In this document: positions 19,026 through 30,700 of the stretch, piece by piece
Layout of the letters: the number at the start of each line of letters is the position of its first letter
Numbering within the stretch: position 1 is the stretch's first letter
Source: Anthopleura xanthogrammica
Taxonomy: Eukaryota > Cnidaria > Anthozoa > Actiniaria > Actiniidae
Direction of reading: 5' to 3'
Assembly (NCBI GenBank): GCA_964019055.1
Contig: OZ025206.1
Span: 15,349,291 to 15,413,290 of the forward strand
DNA length: 64,000 bases
Notes under the pieces: model-generated
The model's database searches: none
The model's input: only the letters and a program-made list of their open reading frames with translations
Told to the model about the DNA's origin: nothing
Translations under genes and position numbers: made by a program

Positions 19026-22000
19026 TTAAGGTTTGGTGTATGTGTAACTTACCGATCGAGGAACAGGCACCGCTGGACGATATAACGCGTATTGCGGTAT
19101 CTTGGCTGGGATTGGTTTTTCCAAGTCTGATAACGGTTCGCTTTTTGGTAAGGCAGGTAAGGTCTATGAAGATAAAAGATGAGGACGATATAAGAGAGTA
19201 TGTCACGATGTATGGATAGTATCATATGCATGAATAAATGTGAAATCTTTGAGTCACTGAGGGGGTAAGGCATGGACCGCGGAGCACCCTAAAAAGTGGT
19301 GGGGCTATATAGCGCGGTCCCTGTAAGTCGTGATTACACGATTACACGTGATTCTCCGCCTGCAACTGACTTGTCTCGCAACGGCGTTGCGACACAGGGT
19401 GCATGAAGCATTGCGGCGTGTAACATACAATGCAATTTGAAAAATGTTGTGACAAGTTGCAGCAATCGCTGCGAAAAGTAGAATTCGTTTGTCGTTGCGG
19501 GACAAGCTGTAGAGAAAATTGCTCCGTGTAATCGCGCTTTTAACGAAAGTGAAATGAAAATACTCTGACGGCAAAAGTCAGAATGCCAATCCCCGCCTCT
19601 TTCACCATCACAACAAATGAAAACGATACAAAACTGTGCGGAAACCTTTTACGTACCACAGACGAAGGATTGAGTTGGACGTTTGTGTTGTTGGAATGTT
19701 GGACGCTGTAGAATGATGGCGGGTTAAGTTTGATTACCTCTACGTATTTCTGAATCTAAAAAAAAATAAAATAAAATAAGATATGAATGGGATATACCAA
19801 TATTCCCCGCATGGTCACCCTGTCTCGGTACAAGCGCGCGCTCAGTGTACGTCAGAGAACGCATCTTTTATGACGCAGCAACAATCTTCTGTCATTTCTG
19901 ATCGAAACTCGACAGACTATAAACATTGTATCGCGAAACAGAAGCTAAATTCTTTAAAAATTGAAACGAATCGAAATGGGAAATTGTATTTCAGGAACAA
20001 AAACGGTGACCGTTGAGGCCCCTTTACGAACAAGCAGTGCTTTGGAAGTTCCCAAGGTGTGCCTAGTTGATAAAATGAATGAGAATCAGGAGTGCGAAGC
20101 GACAAGTAACAAGGATACCGCGCAGGACCTTGAGCTGAGAAGCGTGTCGGATGAATTTGAAAGCACAGAACTGGACCTGTCATTCAGCAAAGAGGAGAGC
20201 GCAGACGAGGGAAATGCACAGATGAATCCAAGCAGTTGTGGGGCGGTTTATACTCGCTCCAACAGCAACTACACCAGGCGAGACCTGACACTCAGAAGCT
20301 TCACTAATAGCCCTTCTAACAAACCACCAAACTCTGTAGATACAGTCATGCCGAAGAGCGAATACTCAAGCAACAGAGATTCCAGAAGCAGTGAAATAGT
20401 AAGCTCATCTGGCCAGTCAAGTTTGGAGAAATTACCCAAAGTCACCGAGTCTGGAAATTTGGACTTGGAGAGCTTCAAGGAGATTGTTTTGAGCAAGATG
20501 CGCAGATTGAGCGCTGGAAAGAAAGACAAAGCGAAGCTGAACAACGCACTTAGTCTTGTCCGCCGTCTTGATAACGCTGTTGTGGAAGCGATGAATAAAG
20601 TTAAGAAAGCTAATGCAAGGAGATCTGCTAAGGTGGCTCCTCTCTTCTTGGCTCTGGACAACACGGAAGAGCAGAGAGCACTGCAGAGTAACGAGAGAGC
20701 TACAGTAACAACCTTTGGAGACGATGTTCTTGTTATTAGTGATTGCGAGGATGACTAGATCGAGAAAACAACTACTGTATCAAGGGCTTATGGAGTATTC
20801 CTCCTTCGCGTAGAGGAGGAGGAGGAGGAGAAGAAGAAGAAGAAGAAAGAGATTATCTTCCCCGAGAGAAGATGATGAATGAACCATCAATAACTATTTT
20901 CAAAAGGACTGCTGAACAGAACTTGAAGAAAACTTTTATAACGATATATTAAATGACTGAGAAAATACAAAAGAAAAGCGAAAAAAATGAACTACTGAAT
21001 TTATAGTGTATATATTGTAATATCATTTAATGTTCTAATATATTATCATATATTTTATATTAAAGTAGTAAAAAATGGCATAGTTATTCTCTGAGCAAAT
21101 TCAAAATAAGGAGAGCGTGAATGATTATTTTTACGCGCGTTTTCGTTTTTAAAAGACTGAAAGAAAAAAGGGTTAAAGGAGAAAAGGGATAAAAAAGATT
21201 GAAGGAAGGAGGGGAAGAGAGAACGGAGAAAACGAAAAAATAAATAGAAAAGAAAAAGAAATAGGAAAGGAAAGGAAAGAAAGAAAAGAAAGAATGGCAA
21301 GAGGGAGGAGGAAAGACCGAAAAAACGCGTTCTGTGGAACAGAGAGACATCACATTCATTCAATCACTCTAGCACGTTTGAAATAGATTAAAATATATTA
21401 GATCTGAGTGGGTAGAAAGTAGCAGAAATCCTTACCTGACTAAGGAATGCCAAGTCATTTTGGTTGTAGAGCATTACAGCCATCCCACTGGAGGGTTCAA
21501 TACTCAGGTGTCTCAAGAATGTACATGATACTGGCAGACTCTCCAGAGGTGGTTGAACTGTGTCAAGGACAAATGAAGATCATCATTTCTTCTAGTATCT
21601 GCTATTACCATTATATATGTGATATAAAAATGTTATCTGATATTTTACTTCAATCATTGGGGGAGTGTTGGTAACAGTATACGCACATCACCCATGCTTT
21701 ATAGAGAACTACAATCTTTTCCAAACATCTGGTTTTCAGCAAACAAAGTTTTGACAGTGATAGCCTCAACACGAAATTGAACTTCATGAGTAGCACACAT
21801 CACATTGTGACAAAAAGAAAACTGCTTATGGCTTACCCATGATAACAAGGTCTGCTTGTGAATGTGATTCCCATTGACTTGTATCTTGGTAAGAAGCCTA
21901 GAATAACGAGCATGAGAGGAAAGTCCCACTTTAGTTTTCCCTTCCATTTCCCTTTCCCATCCTACTAGCTATGCCATATTAGTCTAAATACAATGACAAG

Positions 22001-25000
22001 CTTCAAGTGATGTCTTCTTTTTACATCCATCCAGATATCTTTTCCCGCCATTCTATTTTTTCATCCATTTCTTAGTAATTTAAAAAGGATGTCTACATTC
22101 CCTTTAAAAACTCATGTTTTTTTCTCTTTCATTTTTAAATAATAAAATAAATAACCTTTTTTATTTATACATGATAGGCTCTTAAAGTGAGAAGCTTGTG
22201 GGGCCATGTATCCTCCATATACACACTCGTTTTCCTTCCTCCGTAAAAATCAACTTCTAAATTCCAATTGGAATATAAACAGTGGACGAATAGCTACTTC
22301 TGTAGAGGAGCCACTGCTAAATCATATTTATTTATTTATTTTCTCTTTACTACATTTGAATATAACACACAAATATCTTTCAAGTTTTTTCATGTGGATG
22401 TGATTTTCTTGCAAGTTTTCCATATAAATGAAGTTGAACCTGCATTTTATCATTATATTAGATTTTTATACAAAATTATTCTTAAAACAGGCAGTCATTA
22501 GAATGATCAATGGCCAATCAGAAATGACTCTAACCACAAGATAACAATGATGCTTCTGATTGGTTAAGAAACAATCTTGAAATATTTCTAGGTGCCCATG
22601 GTTTTTTTATTCCCAATTTTTTTTTCTTTATTTTGTTTTGGTTTTATTTGTTTGTTTTCTTTCTTTTTTTTGTTCAGATCTTTAAGTAATATTCCCACTT
22701 GTCTGAAATTATTTGATTTTTTCATGATTTCAAATGCAACTAAAGTTGATTCACTCACTCACCACAACTATTCCATCTTCTGATAGTCTTTTATTGACAT
22801 AATCCTGAAAATATAACACAAACCCTTGAAGTTATCCAAATGTTATTCAAAGTTAACATTATACCAATACAGAAACTCAAACTAAACTGAAAACTGATGT
22901 TATCGTTAATCACCACTGCAAGTACTGGTGGTGCAGCTCAACGGGATCAAACTGAAAGCATGTGAAGGCGCCTCTGGCAGCCGCTATACAGTCCATGTAT
23001 GACCCCGGAGCACAGCTCTAACCAGTTTGAATTTAGTTAGGGTTGGTTTGACAAAAGGGAGGAAAAACTGGATAGCTGGAAAAATGCAGTCAGAGTCAGA
23101 AAGAGAAAGTTACAAACCTCATCTGCCTGTGTGGAAACATCTGAGCAAGAAAAGCCATTTTCTTGGAGTTCCAGGCATAGTTCCCTAGCTAAAACTAAAG
23201 ATCAATAACACAAAAGATCAATATAAACATCAACTGAAAAGAGTACAAATTACAGCACTTGAAACTACTGAAATTTTTGTGGGATGAATGTAGGAAGAGA
23301 ATAAGACTGAAGAAAAAAATGAGGCGACAGAAAATATAAGAAAAGTAAATCAATAAAAAAACATAAATAAAAGAACAAATTTAAGATATGATTTTCAAAC
23401 GATCAAACCAATGAATGAGTACAATTGTGAAGCCACCTTACCTCTTACTCTTACCAAAATAAGGACTTTTTCTGCTTGGTATTTTTGAAGAAGCCAAATA
23501 ACAAATTTTCCACCCCATGCAACATTGAATGGTAGTACCTATCAATAGAACCATCTATGGTTAGAATTATTATTAGACCCTTCACTGTGATTCTCTTTTT
23601 TCGAAAACATTTGTTCTAGATAACTAAAAAAAGCTGCAGGTATTCATTAATGATTGACTTATTGATTGATTGATTGATTGATGCATTGATTGGTTCGTTG
23701 ATTGATTGATTGATATTCATTGATTGGGTAAAGGTGCTTTTTTTCAGAATTTGCTAAAGTGACCACAGAATAATGGAATAATAGATATGTCTTGTAAGAA
23801 TACATTGTAAACAATGGTTATCTAAAATTACAATTATTTTCCATACCATCAGAGGCTTCGGCTCAAGTTCTTTCAAATCCTTATAGCTAAAATGAAGAAA
23901 GAGAATTATTGATAGAAGCTCCATTAGAATTGACAAGTTGCTTGTCTGGGAACTGACATGCCATGAGTCGACCACTCAAGAATATTTCTCTGAGAAAATT
24001 AGTACTAACAAGTTCTGTTTATGAGTGACCGAAGTGCGAGTGCATGTGGTTGACAGCATATGTTCAAGAAATTAAAATATTACCTTGGATATAATGAAGT
24101 CTTGCTGTTTATGCTTGAGAGAGTCTGTGCAGGCTTGGGTTTTTCAGCTTTGGCCATTGAAGGCACCTTTTCCTGACCTATATTTCAAAGTTAAATGCAT
24201 TACATTTATAAAACAAAGGAATGTTACTCTAGGGAATGACATGTGGTCTGAAATGGGAATACATTACACCCATGTAAAGAGGTCTTGCACGTGACATCAA
24301 AGCAGCTCTATTTATATAAAAAAAAGAAATTCATTCCTTTTTTGGGCAAAGCCCAGGAGGACACAAGGGGAACCAGGTCCTACTCATAGGTGTCCCCCTC
24401 CCTCCGTCAACACTCACACACATACTTGATTTTTATGGAGAGAGGAAACTGGAGAACCCAGAGAAAACCGGGTGTAGACAAAGCGTGGACCCCTCAAATG
24501 GACCCCCGATCTGGACCCCTTTATGGACCCATTATGGACCCTCATCTGGACCTGCTGGAGAATATATTTTTTTTTAAATAAACTACAATTTAGAAAATCA
24601 AGCCTCGTTATTATATCTCAATTCCCAATCAATATGTATTACCTTCGCAAGATCTCGCACGGACGAGCATTCATTTGTTTGTTTCGATAGACTTCCGTGA
24701 CACGGTAACTTACTCGCGCAGACACCTGTCATGTACATTTCAGATGACTCTACGACTAGCCAGCTAGTGAGCTACTTTGTTAGTTTACCGCGTGCGCTTG
24801 CGATCATGGAAAGCGAGGACGAGGTAAGAAAATTCTTAGGATTTGCTTATTTTCGGAGTTCAATCTCTTAAATATGCTAAATTTTGCAATAATATTATTT
24901 TATTAGTGGAAATCGTACTGATAGAAAAGTAAAGAACAACTTCTAAAATCGTATATTACTCGTCCTACAAAAGTTACAGTATTGTTAAATATAAACGCTT

Positions 25001-25837
25001 GATATATCGGTTTTGTATTTGAATTTAAAATATTTACCTTACAAAAATTATTTTTTACGCCTAGGTGTATTGATTGGGAATTGAGATATAATAACGAGGC
25101 TTGATTTTCTAAATTGTCGTTTATTTAAAAAAAAATATTCTCCAGCAGGTCCCGATGAGGGTCAGTAATGGGTCCATAAAGGGGTCCAGATCGGGGGTCC
25201 ATTTGAGGGGTCCACGCTTTGTCTACACCCGAGAAAACCCTTGTAACACAGGAGAGAACACCATATCAAACAAACTCAATTCACATATAATATGGCAACT
25301 GCACAGCTCGAACCAGTTACCCGAACCTTTGGAATCACAGTGGTGAAAGACAACATATTAGCAACGTACGCCACCCATGCCACCCAATTTGGAGGATAAA
25401 ACCAAAGAATTTCAGTTTCCTGAGAACTGGACCCAGGGGAACTGGAAACCCTTTTTTTTTTTGTCCTCCAAACTGAGCTGCATTCCGAAGTGCTGCAAGG
25501 GGTCTATTGTGATGTGGAAATTATAAAAGAAGGAAGTATGTGTAGCAAACAAGAAAGCAGAAATGAGATGTTTGATACATAAGGGAGGAGTGACACAAGC
25601 TTTTGGTCAAGTTTTTTGTGTTGACATTGATTTTGGCCACTTCAAACAGTACAAGAACCACGTGCAAACCACGTAAACATTTCTCACAAAAAGACAATTC
25701 CCACCTGAATTTACGACTTCATCTCCAGAAACAGTATTTATTCTACGAAAGCTTTTTGAATTTCTCTGAATACGAGCCAATCTACTCGAACATCGTAAAA
25801 AATCTCTTGTAAACTTGACAGACGAACCTGCCGCCAT
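19026..25837 (-). CDS. Unrecognised 9-exon gene with presequence-like N-terminus
   Basis: Exons in gene order, with phases that all join: 25837-25705, 24177-24084, 23886-23847, 23538-23442, 23188-23118, 22804-22759, 21557-21436, 19755-19657, 19163-19053. They encode 271 codons. If the last exon is read through its donor, eight more residues lead to a stop at 19028-19026. The N-terminus (MAAGSSVKFTRDFLRCSSRL, continuing Arg/Ser-rich) looks like a mitochondrial presequence. Residues about 85-185 have an alternating strand/helix pattern (VLPFNVAWGGKF; KVLILVRVRARELCLELQE; GIVVVIQPP) that loosely recalls anticodon-binding folds. The C-terminal 37 residues are Pro-rich. I cannot name the family. 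The last exon ends in a strong GTAAGT donor in phase 0, matching the phase-0 acceptor of GTPBP10 at 18400, so a fused transcript is possible. Intron 7 contains a plus-strand ORF and intron 1 a DNA transposon. Confidence 0.6.
19976..20758 (+). CDS. Intronless 260-aa protein with MGNCIS acylation signal
   Basis: The ATG at 19976 was chosen because it gives MGNCISGTKT, a strong N-myristoylation motif (Gly2, Ser6) with Cys4 as a likely palmitoylation site. That predicts a membrane-anchored cytosolic protein. The upstream in-frame TTG codon is not needed. The middle is Ser/Thr/Asn-rich and probably disordered. Residues about 165-210 are a Lys/Arg-rich predicted helix (LESFKEIVLSKMRRLSAGKK and following), and the C-terminus is acidic (VISDCEDD). 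No known family is recognised. It lies entirely within intron 7 of the minus-strand 19-25.8 kb gene, on the opposite strand. The long clean frame with normal codon use supports a real gene or a young retrocopy. Confidence 0.65.
   Translation: MGNCISGTKTVTVEAPLRTSSALEVPKVCLVDKMNENQECEATSNKDTAQDLELRSVSDEFESTELDLSFSKEESADEGNAQMNPSSCGAVYTRSNSNYTRRDLTLRSFTNSPSNKPPNSVDTVMPKSEYSSNRDSRSSEIVSSSGQSSLEKLPKVTESGNLDLESFKEIVLSKMRRLSAGKKDKAKLNNALSLVRRLDNAVVEAMNKVKKANARRSAKVAPLFLALDNTEEQRALQSNERATVTTFGDDVLVISDCEDD
20811..20850. repeat. GGA/AGA purine microsatellite
   Basis: A short run of gaggaggagg and agaagaagaa units follows the MGNCIS ORF, probably in its 3' UTR. Confidence 0.7.
23655..23716. repeat. 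TTGA microsatellite
   Basis: An imperfect (attg)n run lies in intron 3 of the unrecognised minus-strand gene. Confidence 0.75.
24360..25340 (-). repeat. SINE copy (minus strand) split by a DNA transposon
   Basis: Read on the minus strand, the two flanks (25340-25231 and 24469-24360) join into the family S tail order: tctcctgtgttacaagggtt, ttctctgggttctccagttt, cctctctccataaaaatcaa. The 761-bp element at 24470-25230 interrupts it. The tRNA-like head is diverged. Confidence 0.5.
24470..25230. mobile_element. Non-autonomous DNA transposon, long TIRs, 9-bp target duplication
   Basis: The terminal inverted repeats are about 163-165 bp (24470-24634 and 25068-25230) with only a few mismatches. They start gggtgtagacaaagcgtgga and contain a series of ggaccc motifs. 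The 9-bp gagaaaacc stands on both sides (24461-24469, 25231-25239). Long TIRs and a 9-bp duplication fit Mutator-like elements, by inference. The interior is unique and contains ATGGAAAGCGAGGACGAG followed by gtaaga at 24824, which looks like the first exon of a lost transposase or captured gene. The element lies in intron 1 of the unrecognised minus-strand gene. Confidence 0.8.
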
Positions 25838-26976
25838 CTTGATTTGTTATCGTACTCATGCCACACTCGGTCCTGGAAGGCGCTGGTTAGTAACGCCTGT
25901 GACATTTGAATGCTAGACCAGTCTGTCACGGTCAGCAGACAGCAGACAGACAGACAAAGAGTTGTAAAACTACTTTTTCGCGGTTCTACGAGAAACAGGG
26001 AAAAAAACGATTTTTTGGTATGTATTTTATTTGGCTTATATCCATATTGGTATTACTGCTAGAATATAGTTTATTTTACTCAATTTTAGTCTTTTTAACG
26101 CGTTTATCGTATGTATGCACATGTTAGTGTTGAACTGAACTAGTGATGCATATCGTAAGCTATCCTTTATCACGCACGAACAACATTTTGAACGATTGGT
26201 TTTACTACAAAAAGGAGTTTACATTCAAATATTTCACGTCAATATTAGCAAAGTTGCGAAGTTTCGCAGACATCGCTCCTAAATTAGCGAATATTTATAT
26301 GGCTAAATCATGAAACCTTCGTCACCCAACAGGACGCGAGACACGTCGCTGTGACAACTTCCCTCGTGTGTACTGTGGAATTTCTGTGAAAAAGTTTGCC
26401 CGGAGACAGAATTTTGTCCCTGCAACATGTCGCACAAATTCAAACTGGTTGAATTCATACGACCTGTTGCAGCGACAAGTTAGTGAAAGTGGCGTTGTCG
26501 CATCGTGTGACTTTCCGGAATTGAGGAAGGGACTGGGAACGAGTCTAGAAATATTAATCTAATTAAAAAACAAACTCCATCACATGAAAGACCATACTAA
26601 AATTACTAAGTTTACCAAGTTTTAGAATGTTTGGGCAAATACTGACTGATTTACAGGCTTTAAACAAATCGTAAAAATAAGAGAGAATGTATGGTTTTTG
26701 GGGACGCTGTCCGCTGTCCTCAAACCCCATATATTCTCTCTTATTTTTGCGACTTTTAAAAGCTTGCCACTCAGTAAGTATTCATCCAAACAGGCTCAAA
26801 CTCGGTAATAATAATACTAATATTAGTGGGATTTTTTTTTTGTGATGGGGATCATTTCTAAATTAGATTAATATTCTTAATCGGCCCCGGTCCTCTTATG
26901 AATTCCGGAAAGGCCTATTGTCCCCACGTCATGTTGCAGCGACTTGGTGCCTTCTTCTCCAATTCCAAGATTAAAA

Positions 26977-27177
26977 AATAGTCCCTTTCACAGTTCCCTT
27001 CACCATTTTGAATAGTAGCTGTGTCTTTGCATCAAAGCCAGACGAACGGTGAACTTGCGATGATAGAGACCTTTTTCAACACCTTGGACAATTATTCACA
27101 TGTCTCTATCATTGCAAGTTCACCATTCGGTACAGCTATCTTTCAAGATGGTGCAGGGAACTGTGAAGGGGACTATT
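26977..27177. repeat. Foldback element (family 7)
   Basis: The ends are inverted copies: aatagtccctttcacagttc at the left and gaactgtgaaggggactatt at the right. An internal pair is built on gaacttgcgatgatagagac and gtctctatcattgcaagttc. A related, shorter copy is nested in another element at 52651-52802. Confidence 0.75.
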
Positions 27178-27273
27178 AACATATGTACAGTCTTTAAAAA
27201 CTCGCATCTTTTCTAGTTTCGATAGAGTGGTTTTCATAAACTCCCAAAATGTAGTAGTTAGATAAGCACAATA

Positions 27274-27590
27274 CAAAACAAAAGAATTAGAATGAAGTAG
27301 TGCTAAATATGGTAAAGTGTATTTCACAGGTTTAGAGTTGTTCTCATTAACCCCTGAAGCAAAGTGTGCTTATTAAAGTGTTATAGTAAAAAAAAAAACA
27401 TAATATAAAACAAAAGAATTAGAGTGAAGTGGTGCTAAATATGTTTATTTCACAGGTTTAGAGTTGTTCTCATTAACCTGTGAAACAAAGTGTGCTTATT
27501 AAAGTGTTATAGTCAAAACAAACATAATATAAAACAAAAGAATTAGAGTGAAGTAGAGCATAATACGCTAAAGTGTATTTCACGGGCAGT
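27274..27590. repeat. Tandem repeat, about 126-bp unit, 2.5 copies
   Basis: Units begin aaacaaaagaattagagtga and contain tttcacaggtttagagttgt and gtgcttattaaagtgttata. The copies start near 27276, 27403 and 27531. Confidence 0.8.
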
Positions 27591-27721
27591 AGTGTAGTGA
27601 GGTGGGCATGTGCCCCCCCAAAAATGTTTGGTAATTAGGTAATTGTTTGTTGTTTGCTTATTGTTTTTTTTATCTTTTTCTTACTTTTTAGTGTGGGTGA
27701 GCATACAGGAGTAAAGAATTA

Positions 27722-30700
27722 ATGACTTTATTTAAGATTGACATTCACAATCACATCTTGCCAGAGAGCTGGCCAGATCTCAAAGAGGTAAGGGAACGTT
27801 CATTATTTATCAAAGGGGGGTATAGTTGAGAAAATTGAGGGACCCTGGAAAGGAGTGTCTTGAAATAAGTGATAAAAAGATATTTAATTTTTTGTAAATA
27901 TTTTCTTAAAGAGTGGGGGGTCCTAAAAATTGCTTTAATTGAAGTGAAGGGGGCACTTCAAAAAAAGGTAAAACTTGCTAACTTCTTACCCATCCCCCTC
28001 CAATAAATAATGACCAGTCCCTAATCTAAGAGCATATGAGAGAATCTTTTCTAGTAACAGCTTGGTAAAATGATTTTGTATTTTTTGATAGTTGCACTTC
28101 CCTATTACCACTCCTCTTCCCTTTCCCTTCAGTTCCCCTGTACTTCCATCTCCTTCTATCTACTCCTCTTTTCTCCATTCCCCTCATTTCATCTCTCCTT
28201 TCCACTCCTTGCCTCCCATTCCCTTGTCTATTCTTCCCTCCTCTATCAGCTGTCCTCTCATCCAATCCCCTCCCAAAAGAAAGCTATTTCCCCTCTGATC
28301 TTCTGACTGGTCATTTAGAATTTAAAATTATTATTTCATATTGCTGTATCTCATTTTTTTCTCTTTTTTTCATGATATATTTCGAAAATTACCTGACTTC
28401 CTATACATGTATACATGTATTCAACATATTTTCATTTTCATTTATGTATAGAGATATGGCTATGGTGGATGGATACAATTGCAAAAAAACTGTAATGTAA
28501 GTGAATGATTAATAATGTGATTTAAAGCTAATTGGGTGGCTGCTAAGTTTGTCGTCTTGTTTTTGAGAATTTGACCAGGTTTTTAGAACCTGTGACAGGC
28601 ATAATGATTAACAATAACCGAATTCTTGTAGAATTATTGATAATATTTTTGTCATTGCTTGTATCCTCAGGGGAAAGCAAACATGATGAAAGATGATGGT
28701 AATCTGTTTAGAGTCATTGATGACAACTGCTGGTCTCCAGAAGCTCGTTTACATGATATGGACAAAACAGGTTCATTAAAGCTTTTGATTACATACCTAC
28801 ATATACAAATCACATATATTATTGGTGTAGCAGTATAATTGTCAATGAAGATCAGACTACATGTACCTGTGTTTGGTTAACCATGATTTAGTTCCACTGT
28901 CAAACTGCAATCCCAAGGGATTATAAACAAGAACAGCACCCCACTTGTCCTGTCAACCAACTGTCACCCATTCAACAGGCATTTCTCTGTAGTTTATGGG
29001 CCGTTTGTTGGCTTTTTGATGGGTGTTTGTCAGGTGTTTAATGGTCGTTAGGCAATCAGCCTCATAACAGTTACTTGAACTTTGAACCTTGAACAGCAAA
29101 GAAACTTTCAGCTGTGCAAAAGCTGGATGACAGTGGACTATTTGATGGAGTAGTGGTGGGATAAGTGTTGACCAAAAAAGGGCTGATAGTTGGTTGACAT
29201 GACATCTGGGGTGCTCTTCTTGCGTTTTACCATCCCCAGGATGTTGCACTTAAAAATAGGACAATATTTGTGTAATGTCCAAAAAGTAATTAATATGTCC
29301 ATGCAACTTTGCTTGTGACACCTCTCGAAAGTGGAAACTATTGTGACATTCAGCAGTGTTAGACAATGTTGCATGCAATAGCACTGGGGTGGACATGTAC
29401 TGTACATTGTAAATCCCCTTTTTTCAAAGCAGTATCGCATTTAAGATTGCATCTTGTGCACATGCACCTTTAGAGGTGTACAGTAGCTAAAAATCAAATA
29501 AGAAATAAAGAATAAGAAAAAAAACATACAGAAAAAGATAAAAATAAATTGGCAGTAGGTAACAGCCATACACCTCCTTGAAATACCAGATCCAGTATTA
29601 AGATTAGCTTTTTTTATTCACAGGAGTTAGTGTGCAGGCCCTATCAACAGTTCCTGTCATGTTCAGTTATTGGGTAATGAAAAGATGTCCACAAAGCCTT
29701 AGAAGATGATTTCTGAATGTGTGGTTCCAACTATGGAGGATATTTTTAAAAGGTTCCCCCACCCATCTGGAATTTGCAATTTTCTTCCATACAAACCTTG
29801 TAAATTTGTCTTTTTTCTGAACCCCAACGCATGGGAATTTCCAATTTCCTCCATGGTGGGGTATGGATATTTTTTGGATCCACACAATTGAGTTGAATCT
29901 GACGGAATTCTCGCATCTATTTTTTAATGATTGTGCTTTTCATCTTGGTTCATGGTTCTTTTTGATGTTGGTTCTCCAGTGTGGGAGGGTTGGAGGAAGG
30001 GGAACTTATTGGCTATTGTCAGCCCTTGTGCTCATGTCAGTGTTGTCTTGATATTCTAGGCAAAACCTGAAGACACTCTTGACTTGTGTAAAATAATTAA
30101 TGATGATCTTGCTAAAACTGTAGCCAAACATCCTAAGAGATTTGTTGGACTTGGGACCTTACCAATGCAGGTTAGAACTACCGACAAATTACATAACGTG
30201 TTATTTAGAACAGATTCTGTATGTATAATATGTAAAAAGCTCACGGCACGAACAAAAAGTCAGCCAATCAAAAATCTAGAAAACATCACGGTCGCGGCAA
30301 GGCACGCTTTCTTCAAATGTACATGGTCACGGCAAGATTACGACACTGACTAAGTATCCAGACCAATCAAATTGCGCGAGAAGAAAAAATTAGCCAATCA
30401 AAAGGATAGAAAATATCGCGGTCGCGGAAAGGCACTGAACTTTTCACAGTCATACAAAATCTGCTCTATCTAATGAAATTTGTGGCAAGAAAAAGATTGC
30501 TAAATCTGATGAACATAACAAGCAGAAGCAACTTTTTGGTTATCTTTAATATTCACTGTTTGTTATTTGCACCATGTTCCCGCCTCTGCAACTAGTACTT
30601 TTGATCACAACGTCGTAGAAATAGAATCGGAGATCCACTTACTGTGACGCGGCGCGCATCAACTTTAGTGTTGTGAACACTTCTGCATAGACTTTCGCAA

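Larger units (their letters stand above)
25838..27721. other. Intergenic region between the unrecognised gene and ACMSD
   Basis: This head-to-head spacer must hold both promoters. Visible contents are a diverged GC-rich palindrome-like repeat (about 26335-26560, with gtcgcacaaattcaaa and gttgcagcgacaagt blocks), the family 7 foldback at 26977-27177, and a tandem repeat at 27274-27590. A splice acceptor (cttactttttag, ending 27691) probably starts the ACMSD exon that carries the ATG, so a non-coding first exon may lie further upstream. No other gene is seen. Confidence 0.5.

Noticed and set aside
20269..20664. 131-aa minus-strand ORF
   Set aside because: Antisense shadow of the MGNCIS protein; Leu/Ser-rich and without family features.
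21055..21363. Phe/Leu/Ser-rich minus-strand ORFs of 91 and 102 aa
   Set aside because: Arise from a purine-rich stretch; low complexity and overlapping in two frames.
28026..28306. Arg/Gly-rich minus-strand ORF and Ser/Pro-rich plus-strand ORFs
   Set aside because: Pyrimidine-rich low-complexity intron sequence of ACMSD with frames open on both strands.
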